From Beaufortia kweichowensis (lineage: Eukaryota > Chordata > Actinopteri > Cypriniformes > Gastromyzontidae): a stretch of 64,000 nt of DNA. Of the stretch, positions 22,605 through 33,605 are shown in pieces (within the stretch, counting starts at the first letter, position 1; every line of letters begins with the position of its first letter). The notes beneath the pieces are model-generated. The model ran no database searches, was not told where the DNA came from, and was given only the letters and a program-made list of their open reading frames with translations. Position numbers and translations under genes: made by a program. Where the stretch lies: contig CM032804.1 in the NCBI GenBank assembly GCA_019155185.1, positions 17,889,170-17,953,169 of the forward strand. Direction: 5' to 3'.

Positions 22605-22680
22605 GTATAATGCACTGTAAATTGCTTTGAATAAAAGTGTCTGGCAAATGCATAAATGTAACTGTAAATAAATGTTACTG
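22605..22680 (-). repeat. Fish SINE 3' tail
   Basis: AATTGCTTTGAATAAAAGTG followed by TCTGGCAAATGCATAAATGT is the widespread fish SINE tail. The copy in the second block is at 43,405-43,480. Confidence 0.65.
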
Positions 22681-23030
22681 TTCACTTAGGCTTCCCATGC
22701 TTTTGGGAAAAGAAGCTTTGTGGGTTAGTAAGCAATATCATCATCAAGTTTTATTTTGACATGCATGCTATACAATTTATATACTACAAATGTTTAAGTT
22801 TCATGTATTTTTAAGGCATGCGTTGCCCTTTGTATTAGTAGGGATCAAATATATTTATCTGTTTTTACAAACTGTTGTGATAATCATCAAACATCAAGTC
22901 AAAATGCTGTCGCTAGTTAGATAACCCCTCAATTATTAGTCCATATCCAGCTGTTTTGACAGAAGCCCTATATGATAGAAATGCACAGCGAAGTTCTGCT
23001 CTGAAAAGGAGACGTGGTCCATCATGAACT

Positions 23031-23308
23031 TCACAGGTAATATTCTCCTCCCTGATCGTGGCTGATGTAAGACGTTTTGATGATGTCGCTAACAGAGAAG
23101 ACAGTGTGTTGGTCTGCTGGCTCTTGCAATGAAGTGATAAACCATTTAAATCTTCTGGCACCTCCAGCTCCAGGATCTTCTGCTTGATGCGCAGTTTCTT
23201 CCTCGATGCTTCAGCTTGAATTTAAACTCAATGATGGTTTTGGTGTATCCGCTTAAGGTCATGGACCGCTTGAGCCCATGCAGGTGGCTTAACGAACCCC
23301 ATGCCAAA
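23031..23308 (-). pseudogene. GSG1/GSG1L-like last coding exon, copy 1 (broken)
   Basis: This is the counterpart of the intact exon at 43,826-44,096, about 278 bp against 271. It starts after a TTTCTTTCAG-type acceptor on the minus strand and ends at the same TGA. Indels disrupt the GSFATCMGSAVT membrane segment and the EFKFKRR region, leaving only the C-terminal part open. Together with the nonsense codon in the preceding exon, this marks copy 1 as a dead gene fragment. It lies antisense to the IgL genes. Confidence 0.75.
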
Positions 23309-23533
23309 CTGAAAGAAAGAACAGAGCAAGCTACATCGAATCTATCGAACCCATGACCTTTGGGGTGCTAATGCAATGTTCTGTTATTGAGAAAAAAAAA
23401 AAAACATTTATTATGAATTCTACAAAAGTATAAATATCTAGCTTCCCAGTTAATATGTTTTTAATTTAAAATGCAGTTCATATACAAGTCTGCTTAAAGG
23501 ATAGTTCACCCAAAATGAAAAAATATTTTATTC

Positions 23534-23600
23534 ACATTTACATTTAGGGCATTTAGCTGACGCTTTTATCCAAAGTTTAATTTACAAACATTAGGAGACA
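23534..23600 (+). repeat. Fish SINE end
   Basis: ACATTTAGGGCATTTAGCTG and ACGCTTTTATCCAAAG match the common SINE end, which is better preserved at 44,318-44,372 (CAAAGCGACTTACA). It lies in the intron between the two GSG1L-like exons. Confidence 0.65.
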
Positions 23601-23917
23601 AATGTTTTCTTTGGTCTTAAGATTTCTTTTATTTTAAATGTAATTTATTTATTCATTCTTATGTCATTTCAAACCTGTATGACTTTCTTTCAAAATATTT
23701 TGAAGAATATTGCTAATCAGACAACACTGATCCCCATTTTCTTCCTTCTTGTATGAACACAAAACCACTGAGACATTTCTCAAACTATCTCTTTGTGTTA
23801 CACTGAAGAAAGAGACATATACAGGTTTTGAACGACAGTGGAATAAAATGATTTTTATTTGGGGTTTTGAATTCTGCCTCACAAATTTTGGTGAAATGTG
23901 TCACTTTTGAGACTTAC

Positions 23918-24029
23918 AAATAGGACTAGCTGTAGTCCCATGTCTTAGGTCTCCAGTCTTCTGGACCCATGCTGACAGCCAGCTGGAAAGCTGTGGTGAA
24001 CATCATATGGGCAACCATTCCCAGAAGAC
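23918..24029 (-). pseudogene. GSG1/GSG1L-like penultimate exon, copy 1 (nonsense codon)
   Basis: A 112-bp minus-strand exon between an AG acceptor and a GTAAGT donor. It encodes GLLGMVAHMMFTTAFQLAV and then MGPEDWRPKTWDYS, which resembles the GSG1L family. The next codon is TAG where the second copy has TGG (Trp), so this copy is truncated. The exon belongs to a four-pass claudin-like membrane protein family whose GSG1L member is an AMPA-receptor auxiliary subunit. Only two exons are present. Confidence 0.75.
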
Positions 24030-24749
24030 CTACGTCACAGAAACATGTTGTGATTATTCTATTTATCCACAAGGTGGCAGTATGGCTTTTGCATATTGAC
24101 TAAACTGGATAAATAAACCTATTTGAAATTCATCTTAATACGAATAATTGCAGTACACAGGCTAATTTTACTAATCTTTAGTCAATTTCATATGCAGGGA
24201 CACACTAAGGATACAAGAAATCATCAGTACAAGACATTCTTTTCTATTTACTCAAAGCAACCTACAGTTCATTTTGCCTTATATCAGTATTTAAATCCCA
24301 CAGACTTGCACGACCAGAACAACTAAAGGAAGTACAAGAATAAAACAAAACAAGTTGCACTTTATTTTGATAATCCACTTTGGACATTCTACTAACTGTA
24401 GCTCTTATTAGATTATTAGTAGAGTCTCAGGTTCGGTTGGTATAGGGTTAGGGTATACCTTCTAACCCATCAACTACATGTCAAAATAAATTGACATGCA
24501 CTTTGAAAAAGTTACTTATAGTCAGTACAATGTCTTGGTGGTCCTTCAAAATAAAATAAAGTGTCAACAGATATTATGCAGACAGTTCACTAATACTAAT
24601 GACTGGTGGATGACAAGAAGTTGTTACCCAAAACCTTTGCCATCCTTCAGCTTATTGTATTCTCGACCAAAATCTTAAAACGTGTGAATGTGCCAAAGTA
24701 ACAGCATAATACTGAACTTCAGTGAAGATATTAAGGATATTTCATATTT
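24030..24749. other. Intergenic, no gene
   Basis: Colinear with 44,814-45,529 in the second block. No further GSG1L-like exon was found by reading both strands. Confidence 0.5.
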
Positions 24750-25425
24750 AAACATACAATAAAGAATTTCTAAATCAAGTGGTGGTGGTAGATCATTCTC
24801 CCATTTAGCACCTAAACTTTGGAATAGTCTTCCTAGTGCTGTGAGGGAGGCAGACACACTCTCTCAGTTTAAATCTAGATTAAAGACCTATCTCTTTAAC
24901 ATAGCATACACATAGTCCAACAGTTTATAACACAAATCCCCTAAGGGATTGTTAGGCTATGTTAATTAGGCCAACCGAACCGGGAACACTTCCCTAACAA
25001 TCTGATGTACTTGTTGTATCTAAGGGTGTGAAACAGTATTACTCTAGCTCTAGCAAATTCAGTACATTTAACTTTAACGTTAAATAATTTTTATCAAATT
25101 ACTGACTGCAGCTGTGGCGTCAGAGGAGAAATTACCCTCCAAGTGAGCCTGGCTCTCATTTTCTGCAAACCATTTTCTGTTCCAAGGTTTTTCTCCATAT
25201 ATATATATATATATATATATATTAATGGAGTTTGGGTTCCTTGCCACCACCCGTGTTGGAGTGCTCACTAGGAGACTGCTGATATTAGATATTACAGATA
25301 TTAGATATTAAATTAGCATTTATATTTTCCTGTTTGTCATTGTTTATTCTGCTGTAAAGCTGCTTTGAAACAGTGCTACATTGTTAAAGCGCTATACAAA
25401 TAAACTTGAACTTGAACTTGAAGCA
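24750..25425 (+). mobile_element. 5'-truncated L2-like LINE, copy 1
   Basis: The + strand encodes the extreme C-terminus of a LINE ORF2 (LWNSLPSAVREADTLSQFKS, then LKTYLFNIAYT and a stop at 24,915). A 3' UTR with a TA microsatellite (25,197-25,222) and the tail ACTTGAACTTGAACTTGAA follow. A co-duplicated copy is at 45,530-46,078. Confidence 0.8.
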
Positions 25426-25426
25426 A

Positions 25427-26133
25427 AGCCCTAACCTGTCCCCCCTCTTCACCTGTTTGCATTGACAAGTCCATAGCCTCAATGTGTTGCAATACACTAG
25501 AACCCACCTGTGGAACCTGAAACTCAGAAGTAACAGCAGCAGACCTAATGCAATCCCTGTGGGCAAACTGACTATGAACACATCATTAAAAGTACCTAAC
25601 AGACTGTTTGCATACAACACGACATCAAGAGTACCTACGTTCACTACAGGTACATAAGCAGTGCCCCGACTAACTCGAATCAATGCCGGGGATGCCAACA
25701 ATCCAGCAGGCAATCCTATCTCTAAGGGCTCAAACAGTACTGTTGTGTCTGAAAATTGTGCAGAGCATGTTGCAGGTACTAATTTCATTGTGCCACCAGG
25801 AACACAACACACCTGGCGGCCACGAAGTCTAACCTTACCAATACGACTCTCTCCAGGCTGAATATCTAACTCCACATACCCTATATATAGAATCTCAAGT
25901 CCGTTAGCTGCCCGAAGTTGCAACCACTGACATGCTCAAAGCCCCTCCTGTTCCAAGGGTTTAAAATACCTACGGAAACAACTCTCTGTGATCGTTGACA
26001 CCATTGACACGGTATCTATTAAACAGGGAATTGAAACTCCTCCAAAGAGGACAATGAGATGCGGACACGACGAAACGAATTGAGGTGGACCATCAACATG
26101 ACTAGAGATTGAGCCAATAGATTCCCCAACCAA
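25427..26133 (-). pseudogene. Gypsy protease-region fragment, copy 1
   Basis: The minus strand encodes a retropepsin-like stretch (VSIPCLIDTVSMVSTITES) and then, in another frame, LRAANGLEILYIGYVELDIQ and a post-protease region. The catalytic triplet should read Asp-Thr-Gly but reads Asp-Thr-Val, and the same change is present in the second copy. RT is absent. The fragment has no LTRs, so it is a truncated remnant rather than an insertion with ends. Confidence 0.75.
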
Positions 26134-26159
26134 ACTGTGGCTCTGCAGCTCGGTGGGAA

Positions 26160-26755
26160 CTAGTTTTCCGACGGTTGCCTAAGCAGGTAAGCACTGTCCT
26201 CCCACAGCTGCAGACGCAGCCCGAGGAGGGGGTTCAGTGTGGGGGGCACACATTCCCCATCACGGTCTCTAGCAAAATGACCAGCACGTTGACAGCGCCT
26301 ACATATAACAGGGTTCTTACGAGGTGACGAGTTTTGTAACTGAGGACCTCGTAACCGTGCAAGCCCCTGCGTGATCTGACTCAACTGCTCTTGCTGTCGC
26401 CGTAACATATCTCTCAACTCATCGAGTTCTGATCTCACCGTTAGGCTATTGACACCTTCTTGAGACTCCCCCTGTATCCCATACTGAACCCCACATACTA
26501 ATGGAAGGGATTGACTTCTACTTCTTGTTCCCCCGGCATTCCTTCCAGCTCCCATTGGATGGCTTCACCGTGCACCTCCAAAAAGGTACACGATGGCTCA
26601 CGACGCACAAATTGCTTAAGTTCATGACGCAATGCTGGATCCAAGACAAATTCAACAAATTGGTTACGCAGTAGTATTTCGGCATTTGGCATAGCAGTGG
26701 ATGACTGCTGTTTAACTTGCTCTTGAAGTTTCATCAGGGCAAGGGAGAATTCCAA
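26160..26755 (-). pseudogene. Gypsy gag C-terminus and nucleocapsid fragment, copy 1
   Basis: Minus-strand frames show a gag-like helical region (EILLRNQFVEFVLDPALRHE) and then a zinc knuckle, CRRCQRAGHFARD. The fourth ligand position (CX2CX4HX4C) is Arg in this copy but Cys in copy 2. The two overlapping frames mark a frameshift near 26,500-26,555. Confidence 0.75.
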
Positions 26756-27260
26756 TAATGTTATAATGTATAATGTGACAGCCTATTAACAGCCCCGAAA
26801 CTCAACATGCCACATGTAGAATGACATTCATACGATATCAAATCATATAGAAACAGTCAAAGACATTAATAAAACAATCACAATGTTTTAATAAACATGT
26901 GAGGACAAAAGTGAGATCCTGATATGTGTGGAGGACAAAAACACTGAAGAAAACAGAAACATTCAATGATCATTTCTGATGAAATAGTGAAATGTCAAGT
27001 TTTTATTTGCTCTTAATATATTTATCAGTGAGTTAAAGGTCACGACAACTCTTTGTATCTGTTTCTATCTACATCACAGTCAAATATGAATGAACATGAA
27101 GTTCACATGTCTGCAGTACACTGTCATCATGTGGGCGGGTCTTACAGTGTTTTGTGTTTTCAGAAGCTCCTCCCTCCCAAAACTCTTCAAGTTTCTCTGT
27201 CTGATCATTTCATCTTTATTCTTCAACATCTGCTCATCTCTACACAGCACAAATCACAAG
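26756..27260. other. 5' flank of V3
   Basis: Conserved family-2 V upstream region, also present before V2, V5, V6, V8 and V9 in whole or part. It includes GGGCGGGTCTTACAGTG about 120 bp before the ATG. No canonical octamer is seen. Confidence 0.6.
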
Positions 27261-27717
27261 ATGCTCAGAATATCCTTCACTTTCTTCACTCTTCTCACCT
27301 GTGAGTTTATATCATATCTCATGTCAGATATAATGACATCTTTAACTGTTTTTAAACACAATCTGATGTAGATGTTGTTTTCTGCAGGTGTGTGTGGAGT
27401 GACTGTAGTGACACAGAATCCTCCAGAACTAACAGTGATTAAAGGAAATCAAGTCACTATGAGCTGTAATCTGGGATCAGTAACTGATTCAGGAGCGAGA
27501 TGGTATAAACAGACTCCAGGAGGAGTTCCTCAGTATGTGTTACATTCTTATCATGGTTGGAGCTCACCAAGATATGGATCTGGTTTCTCTGCTCCTAAAT
27601 TCACATCAACACATTCATCTAAATCAGATTATAGTTTGATCATTAATAATGTGGATGTGAGAGATTCAGCAGTGTATTACTGTCACACATGGGACAGCTC
27701 TGCTAAAGAGTACGTAT
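27261..27717 (+). CDS. IgL V segment V3, family 2 (intact)
   Basis: Leader exon 27261-27300 encodes a hydrophobic signal peptide MLRISFTFFTLLT (donor GTGAGT). V exon 27388-27717 follows TCTGCAG and completes the split Cys codon. The V domain shows VTVVTQNPPEL, the first Cys in VTMSCNLGSV, Trp in RWYKQTPGG, CDR2 around HSYHGWSSPRYGSGF, FR3 KFTSTHSSKSDYSLIINNVD and the second Cys in DSAVYYCHTWDSSAKE. It is open through to a perfect RSS. It would encode the variable half of a secreted or B-cell-receptor light chain after joining J. Confidence 0.95.
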
Positions 27718-27745
27718 CACAGTGATTCACATCATGACAAAAACC
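27718..27745 (+). other. V3 recombination signal, 12-bp spacer
   Basis: CACAGTG (27718-27724), spacer ATTCACATCATG, nonamer ACAAAAACC (27737-27745). Confidence 0.95.
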
Positions 27746-28950
27746 TCCTCACTGATCACAGACACTTCTGCTTTCAAAAACCAGAAGAAAACACAAAGGT
27801 ATATTAGTGAGAATGTGAGAAAATGATTAAATCTTGTTTCTTTAAGATTGCTGTAATGAAGTCTTAGATCATTGTAATGTTTGTCTTTACAGATTATTTG
27901 TAGATTTCATTGATCAGTTCTTTAGATGGTGAGAATATTAATGTTACACACTAAAACACAAACAAACAATACATTTTAAGCTTTTAGTTATTTATGAGTT
28001 TTGTTCTGGCATGTAGATTTTATCTTTAGCATTTTATTTTAAAAACTAATATATTGGTTTAATCTTGAAACATCAGAACAGCTAGTGACACAAATAATAT
28101 TTGCTTGATAAAATGTGTTTGATTTTCAACCAGCTATTAAAACGAATGAATGTGAATTTGAATGTTCACTGTGTATCTGTTATTGAATCTAAAAGATTAT
28201 GCGTAAAAAAGCAAAATAATTCAATTAAAATAATGAAATAAACAAAAATACATTTTTTTTTCATCACAACTTCAGAATTGGGTTGGTAAAATAAAATCGA
28301 ATTGATACATCACCCTAAAAAAGTTGTGTTAAGACAACACAAGGTGTGTTTAATTAAGAACAAAACACATTTTGTGTTACTTTTAACTCAACTTGTGTTG
28401 TCCCTTTTATTTATTTGACACAAAATGACACATAATGTGTTAAACAGCACAAAACAAAAAAATTGTTAATAAATAACACATCCTTTTTGAGATTGTGTAC
28501 TTGATGTGACTATATATATATTTTTAGTATGGCAATACTATAAAGTCTCTTTGGTATTTAATTTGATCTCTTCTGATGATTTACGTCTTATTTATTTCAT
28601 ATATATTGTCACCAGTCAATATCTGTTCATGTCTTTCATTCAGGATACACCTGCTTAACTTTAACTTGATGTAAATCTGTTTCTCTGTGTTCACTCAGAA
28701 TGGAAAAACAAAACTACACAGGAAAGAGTTTTAAGAAACTACTGAACTAATATCTAATACTTACACACTGGTCCTGAAATGTAGCTTGTGTACTCAAACT
28801 GCTTACACAACTTGGAAATCTTGAAAGCTTCCAGTAAACACACAAGTACAATAATAAGACATGTAGAAATAAATGTAAAGAGTGAATTGTGTAATAAGAC
28901 AGATTATTAAAGCAGTCGCTCTATAGCAGGAAGTGAAGATGATTGACTGA
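27746..28950. other. V3-V4 spacer with MITE-like repeat
   Basis: 28,312-28,500 carries GTTGTGTTAAGACAACAC and GACACATAATGTGTTAAACA, a MITE-like element with complementary ends that recurs at 62,470-62,640. 28,141-28,200 carries one arm of a palindrome that is complete after V9. 28,515 onward is the family-1 V upstream block. No gene is seen. Confidence 0.6.
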
Positions 28951-28958
28951 ATGCTAAT
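28951..28958 (+). promoter_or_regulatory. Octamer-like V promoter element of V4
   Basis: ATGCTAAT 97 bp before the V4 start codon, at the same distance as in V1 and V10, with a downstream CTATATG. Confidence 0.55.
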
Positions 28959-29047
28959 GAACTTCCTCACAGTTTCTCTTCCTCTAATTCTCTATATGAG
29001 AGTCTTCATGTCTTCACTAAACTCAAAGTGATTCACACGCAGACAAG

Positions 29048-29498
29048 ATGCTGACAATATTCTTCACTCTCTTCACTTTTCTCTCATGTAAGTTACACAT
29101 TTCACTGGTAATATATTGATGTTGTCGGCATGAAATGAAGGATTTTGTTTCATTTGGTATTACAGGTGTCACTTCTGTTAAAGTTCTCACACAAAAACCT
29201 TCAGTAGAGACAAAACAAAAAGGAAACTCTGTGACTATGGATTGTAATATAGCAAAGGATGAGAGCTACTATGTTTCTTGGTATAAACAGTTTCCTGGTG
29301 CAGCTCCTCAATTTGTGTTGAGATATCATCATTCTGATGACTCTCCTGACTATTATGGGAATGGTTTTTCATCCAGTCGTTTCACATCTAAATCTCAGTC
29401 AGATATTGACTATCAGCTGATCATTAATAATGTGGATGTGAGAGATTCAGCAGTGTATTACTGTCACACATGGGACAGCTCTGCTAGTGAGTCTGTAT
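29048..29498 (+). CDS. IgL V segment V4, family 1 (intact)
   Basis: Leader exon 29048-29087 (MLTIFFTLFTFLS, donor GTAAGT) and V exon 29166-29498 (acceptor TTACAG). The frame stays open with the first Cys in TMDCNIAKDE, Trp in VSWYKQFPGAAP, CDR2 near HHSDDSPDYYGNGF, FR3 RFTSKSQSDIDYQLIINNVD and the second Cys in YYCHTWDSSASE. It is the intact counterpart of V1 and has the 11 bases that V1 lacks. It is in the same orientation as the downstream J and C, so joining would be deletional. Confidence 0.95.
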
Positions 29499-29526
29499 CA
29501 CAGTGATTCACATCATGACAAAAACC
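29499..29526 (+). other. V4 recombination signal, 12-bp spacer
   Basis: CACAGTG (29499-29505), 12-bp spacer, ACAAAAACC (29518-29526). Confidence 0.95.
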
Positions 29527-30461
29527 TCCTCACTGATCACAGACACTTCTGCTTTAATACACTGAGAGAAACCTGAAGTTTGTTTTACGCTTTACAATTC
29601 AAACTGAACAAACATCCTCACAACAGGATTGTTTTTTTTAACAATTATGAAGTATATTCACTACAAAAGTGAGGACAAAATAATGAAGGTTGACTAATGA
29701 ATACTTACAATCTTTCTGTTGACTGTAATTTATACTGTTCTTTTATTTGTTTAATATTAAATGAAAAGATACTATTGAATATTGTCATGTCTGCTAATCT
29801 TGATTCCTGACAAATACAGGCCCATCACTATTTGGGCCAAAATCATAAGTAATACAGACTACAGAAGATTTATTCTGTCAAAGAAGTGAAGTGAAGGCAA
29901 GTCATCCTCAGAGTTATAGCATTTATCTCATCCAGTGATTAGTGAACACACACACACCCTCAGCAGTGAGCATCCATTATTCACTGCAGTGCCCAGAGAT
30001 CAATCTGAGCCCTACATATCCTCCATATCACTGATGACATTAATGAAGACTGTCAGTCTTTATGTAGAATGACATTCATATGATATCAAATCATATAGAA
30101 ACAGTCAAAGACATTAATAAAACAATCACAATGTTTCAATAAACATGTGAGGACAAAAGTGAGATCCTGATATGTGTGGAGGACAAAAACACTGAAGAAA
30201 GTTTTTATTTGCTCTTAATATTTTTATCACTGAGTTAAAGGTCACGACAACTCTTTGTATCTGTTTCTATCTACATCACAGTCAAATATGAATGAACATG
30301 AAGTTCACATGTCTGCAGTACACTGTCATCATGTGAATGAGTCTTACAGTGTTTTGTGTTTCAGAAGCTCCTCCTCCCAAAAACTCTTCAAATTTCTCTG
30401 TCTGATCATTTCATCTTTATTCTTCAACATCTGCTCATCTCTACACAGCACAAATCACAAG
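29527..30461. other. V4-V5 spacer
   Basis: Colinear with 16,878-17,815 of cluster 1, including the dispersed repeat at 29,880-30,020. It has the usual family-2 flank, but the GGGCGGG motif is altered to GAATGAG here (about 30,336). Confidence 0.6.
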
Positions 30462-30918
30462 ATGCTCAGAATATCCTTCACTTTCTTCACTCTTCTCACC
30501 TGTGAGTTTATATCATATCTCATGTCAGATATAATGACATCTTAAAGTGTTTTTAAACACAATCTGATGTAAATGTTGTTTTCTGCAGGTGTGTGTGGAG
30601 TGACTGTAGTGACACAGAATCCTCCAGAACTAACAGTGAATAAAGGAAATCAAGTCACTATGAGCTGTAATCTGGGATCAGTAACTGATTCATCTGCTGG
30701 ATGGTATAAACAGACTCCAGGAGGAGTTCCTCAGTATGTGTTGAATTTTAGGCATGATTGGAGCACAGTTTATTATGTATCTGGTTTCTCTGCTCCTAAA
30801 TTCACATCAACACATTCATCTAAATCAGATTATAGTTTGATTATTAATAATGTGGATGTGAGAGATTCAGCAGTGTATTACTGTCAGACATGGGACAGGT
30901 CTGCTAGAGAGTCTGTAT
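30462..30918 (+). CDS. IgL V segment V5, family 2 (intact, J-proximal)
   Basis: Leader exon 30462-30501 and V exon 30589-30918 with GTGAGT and TCTGCAG splice sites. The domain is open: MSCNLGSVTDSSAGWYKQ, CDR2 NFRHDWSTVYYVSGF, FR3 KFTSTHSSKSDYSLI and YYCQTWDRSARE. It corresponds to V2 of cluster 1. It is the V closest to J-C2, which often favours use in primary rearrangement, though that is inference here. Confidence 0.95.
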
Positions 30919-30946
30919 CACAGTGATTCACATCATGACAAAAACC
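30919..30946 (+). other. V5 recombination signal, 12-bp spacer
   Basis: CACAGTG (30919-30925), 12-bp spacer, ACAAAAACC (30938-30946). Confidence 0.95.
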
Positions 30947-31301
30947 TCCTCACTGCTTGTGAGACTAAAACAAAATGGAAAGATTACAGCATCAGTAGAT
31001 TCAACACAATCTCATAGCGATTTAAACTATTTCATGATTTTCTTATGTGTTTAGTAGGATCTGTTTTCACCCCAGTGATGTGAGTCATTACAGTCACTTC
31101 CCTGCAGAATGAAAACAACATTTACATGAGATTGCTCTCAAAAACACTCTAATAAACAGTGAACTACAACTAATAGACAGAAAGTCTACTTTTAATCTGG
31201 ATAAAAGGTATTTGTGATTACAAAACACAATCATTTGTACATAAAGTAAATGGACATTGAAGTTTAGTGACTGTTGTTTCTATCACTTCAGAGACTGAGG
31301 A
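30947..31301. other. V5 to J spacer
   Basis: Non-coding, colinear with cluster 1 at 18,301-18,658. Confidence 0.6.
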
Positions 31302-31367
31302 GGTTTCTGTACAATATGAATTGTATCTCTGTGGTATTTGGACAAGAAACAAAACTGCATGTGAATG
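31302..31367 (+). pseudogene. Decayed J segment of cluster 2 (J-psi)
   Basis: It has the same lesions as in cluster 1: nonamer GGTTTCTGT, 16-bp spacer, heptamer CTCTGTG, VVFGQETKLHVN with Glu for the second Gly, and no donor. It differs from the cluster 1 copy by an Arg-to-His codon. Confidence 0.85.
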
Positions 31368-31539
31368 CTTTTATTGTATTTTCACTTGTAAAAATCATTG
31401 TATTATCTCTAGTTTCTGGTTTTATCTTTAGATCGGTTCTTCTCCCTCAGACCAAGCAGAGACTGTACTGCACTATTGAGCAAAAAAACTAATTACCCAA
31501 TTAATTAACCAGTTAACCAGAATGAAGTGTTCAAGAGAG

Positions 31540-31615
31540 CTGTGTAATAACACAGATTATTAAAGCAGTCGTTGCACAGCAGAAAGTGAAGATGACAATA
31601 TTCTTTACTGCATAT
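31540..31615 (+). pseudogene. Relic of a family-1 V promoter/leader, cluster 2
   Basis: Near-identical to the relic at 18,898-18,972. The GTGTAATAACACAGATTATT block and the leader-like GATGACAATATTC are present, with no V exon behind them. Confidence 0.65.
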
Positions 31616-31799
31616 TTTTACAATATCTTCACACAATAAATTCCCAAAATATTAAAACACATCAACAGAATTTAAAGACTTCTTATAATCTGGATATAAA
31701 GTGTTCATTAAACACTAAACTGAGATGACTAAAGGATACGGAGCAGATGAAGTTGAGTGACTGTTTCACTTCTGTTTGTTTCACTTCAGAGACTGAAGA

Positions 31800-31838
31800 G
31801 GTTTTTGTACGACTCATCATATGAAGTGTATCACTGTG
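31800..31838 (+). other. J recombination signal of cluster 2, 23-bp spacer
   Basis: GGTTTTTGT (31800-31808), a 23-bp spacer (31809-31831), CACTGTG (31832-31838). Confidence 0.95.
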
Positions 31839-31872
31839 GTATTCGGAAAAGGAACAAAACTGCTTGTGACTG
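31839..31872 (+). CDS. IgL J segment of cluster 2
   Basis: 34 bp encoding VFGKGTKLLVT plus one base and ending at GTAAGT. It is intact in signal, FGxG motif and donor. It can accept V3, V4 or V5 and, over longer range, the cluster 1 V segments. Confidence 0.95.
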
Positions 31873-32945
31873 GTAAGTCATCTTTTTATTCAATTATCAC
31901 TTTAAAAAATGACTGTATTACGCACCATCTTCACTTAAACAACGAGATCATTATTTACTCTCTCTACAATAAACTTGTGTTTGTAATTGTTACACATTTT
32001 GTTCAATGTATACTCTAAAAAGGTTGGGTTATTTTAACCCAGCGTTGGGTCCAAAATACGGACAAACCCAACAGTTGGGTTGTAAATGAACCCATCCTGG
32101 GTTGTTTTAACCCATGGTTTGGTCAAATATAAACTTTTTTGGTTAATTTAACCCAACAGTTGGGTTTGTACATTTTTCACCCAACGTTGAGTTAGAATAA
32201 CGCAACCTTTTTTAGGGTGTACCATGAAAATGACAAATTATACTGACAGCATATTAAATATACTAAATGTATTTAATATCAGGTTGTATGTTGTATTTAT
32301 CTTTGTAATCAAATTATTTGAGACAGTATATAAAATTTTGCCCTTTTAAAAGTGAATTAGCAACCAAAATTAAAAAATAATAAGGGTCATTGAAAATATA
32401 AACAAGTTATAGGATGTACATTTTCTTTGAATAAATTTTAATATGAACTTTTCTTGACTGTTCTTTCATGTCAAAGAGATTAAGATGTGCACGCAAATTA
32501 AACGTACATCTTTAATCTTCTGTTTTTATTAAGCAAATAATTGTTATATATATATATATATATATATATTGTATATAATATATGTGACCCAGTCTGTGAA
32601 AACCCAGCTAATGTCATTTTTTGATTTTTCTGTTTTCTACATATAATCATGCTTTTCATAATGTAAAAAACATTCTGTGAGAATTTAACATTGATATCTT
32701 TAATGTTGTTTGAGTAAGGTCTTGTTAAAAAATGAAATGGTGAATTCAAACTTTGATGCTCGCTATCTCAGAATGAGATTTTTAGAGTTCAGCCTGGTTT
32801 TCACAGACTGGGTCACATATAATATAATATCTATAATCGCATAATAATAATAATAATATATATGAATATAGCATTATATAATTTTGTTAAAAGCACAGTA
32901 CAGATTAACACTTCTCGCTTCTATGTTTTGAATAAATGTGTATAG
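31873..32945 (+). other. J-C intron of cluster 2
   Basis: A 1,073-bp intron with the same AACCCA-rich repeat (32,024-32,213) and MITE (32,584-32,816) as intron 1. It lacks about 200 bp present at 19,880-20,080 in cluster 1. Confidence 0.75.
32584..32816. mobile_element. MITE with terminal inverted repeats, copy in J-C intron 2
   Basis: Ends GTGACCCAGTCTGTGAAAAC and GTTTTCACAGACTGGGTCAC form the inverted repeats. It sits at the orthologous site to 20,140-20,367. Confidence 0.85.
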
Positions 32946-33270
32946 ATGCAGATCTTCCTCCTCCTGTTGTGAACATCCTGCCTGTATCCAGTGAAGATCT
33001 GAGCTCCAGTAAAGTGACTCTGTGTGTGTGATCAATGACATGCCTGTAGGATTTGCTGATGTGAGTTGGCTTGTGAATGGAAACCCAGTCACTAATGACG
33101 TCTTCACCGGCTCTGCTGAACAGCAGCCCAATGAGAAATTCAAGCTGAGCAGTTATTTAACCATTGAGAGATCAGAGTGGCAGAAAGACAAAGATATCAC
33201 ATGTCAAGTGTCTGCTGCAGCGAAGACCACGACCAAAAGATCAAGAAATCTGACTGCAGTTAAAAACTGA
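32946..33270 (+). CDS. IgL constant exon C2 (one-base deletion as given)
   Basis: It encodes a C1-set Ig domain of about 108 residues after the ATAG acceptor. Features are DADLPPPVVNILPVSSEDL, KVTL-CVINDMPVGFADVSW, EKFKLSSYLTIERSEWQKD, DITCQVSAAAKT and the end NLTAVKN-stop. Both intradomain cysteines and the central Trp are present. One G is missing at about 33,021, where C1 has it, so the exon as given is out of frame by one base. I treat it as probably functional with a likely base-calling error. No cysteine lies near the C-terminus, unlike most light chains. The nearest poly(A) signal is at 33,319. Confidence 0.85.
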
Positions 33271-33318
33271 CCGCTTGTTTTATGAAAGTGCATATTGAAA
33301 TGTCCTGGCATAGAAAGA

Positions 33319-33324
33319 AATAAA
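33319..33324 (+). terminator. Poly(A) signal of C2
   Basis: AATAAA about 50 bp after the C2 stop. A second AATAAA lies at about 33,332. Confidence 0.75.
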
Positions 33325-33605
33325 ACTATAGAATAAAACTTAGCAGCTTAAACTTATTTTTGTCATTTTCTGCAAACAACATTTCCGCTTTTGATACTAA
33401 TGTAAGATGATTTGCAGCTTTTAATAAACTTCATGTTAATCAATCAGTTGTCTCATTGATTTTCAAATGAAAGTGATGAAAAGACATTATCTGTTTTATT
33501 AATAAGAGATTTTGAACATTGGTTAAAACATCGGTACCAGAGAAAATAAGAGTTTAATGTGGATTATTACAGTCTCAGACGCAGTCAGCTGTACTGAATT
33601 GCATA

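Noticed and set aside
26990..27260. Octamer promoter for family-2 V segments
   Set aside because: The closest matches (such as ATATGAAT) are too degenerate to support.
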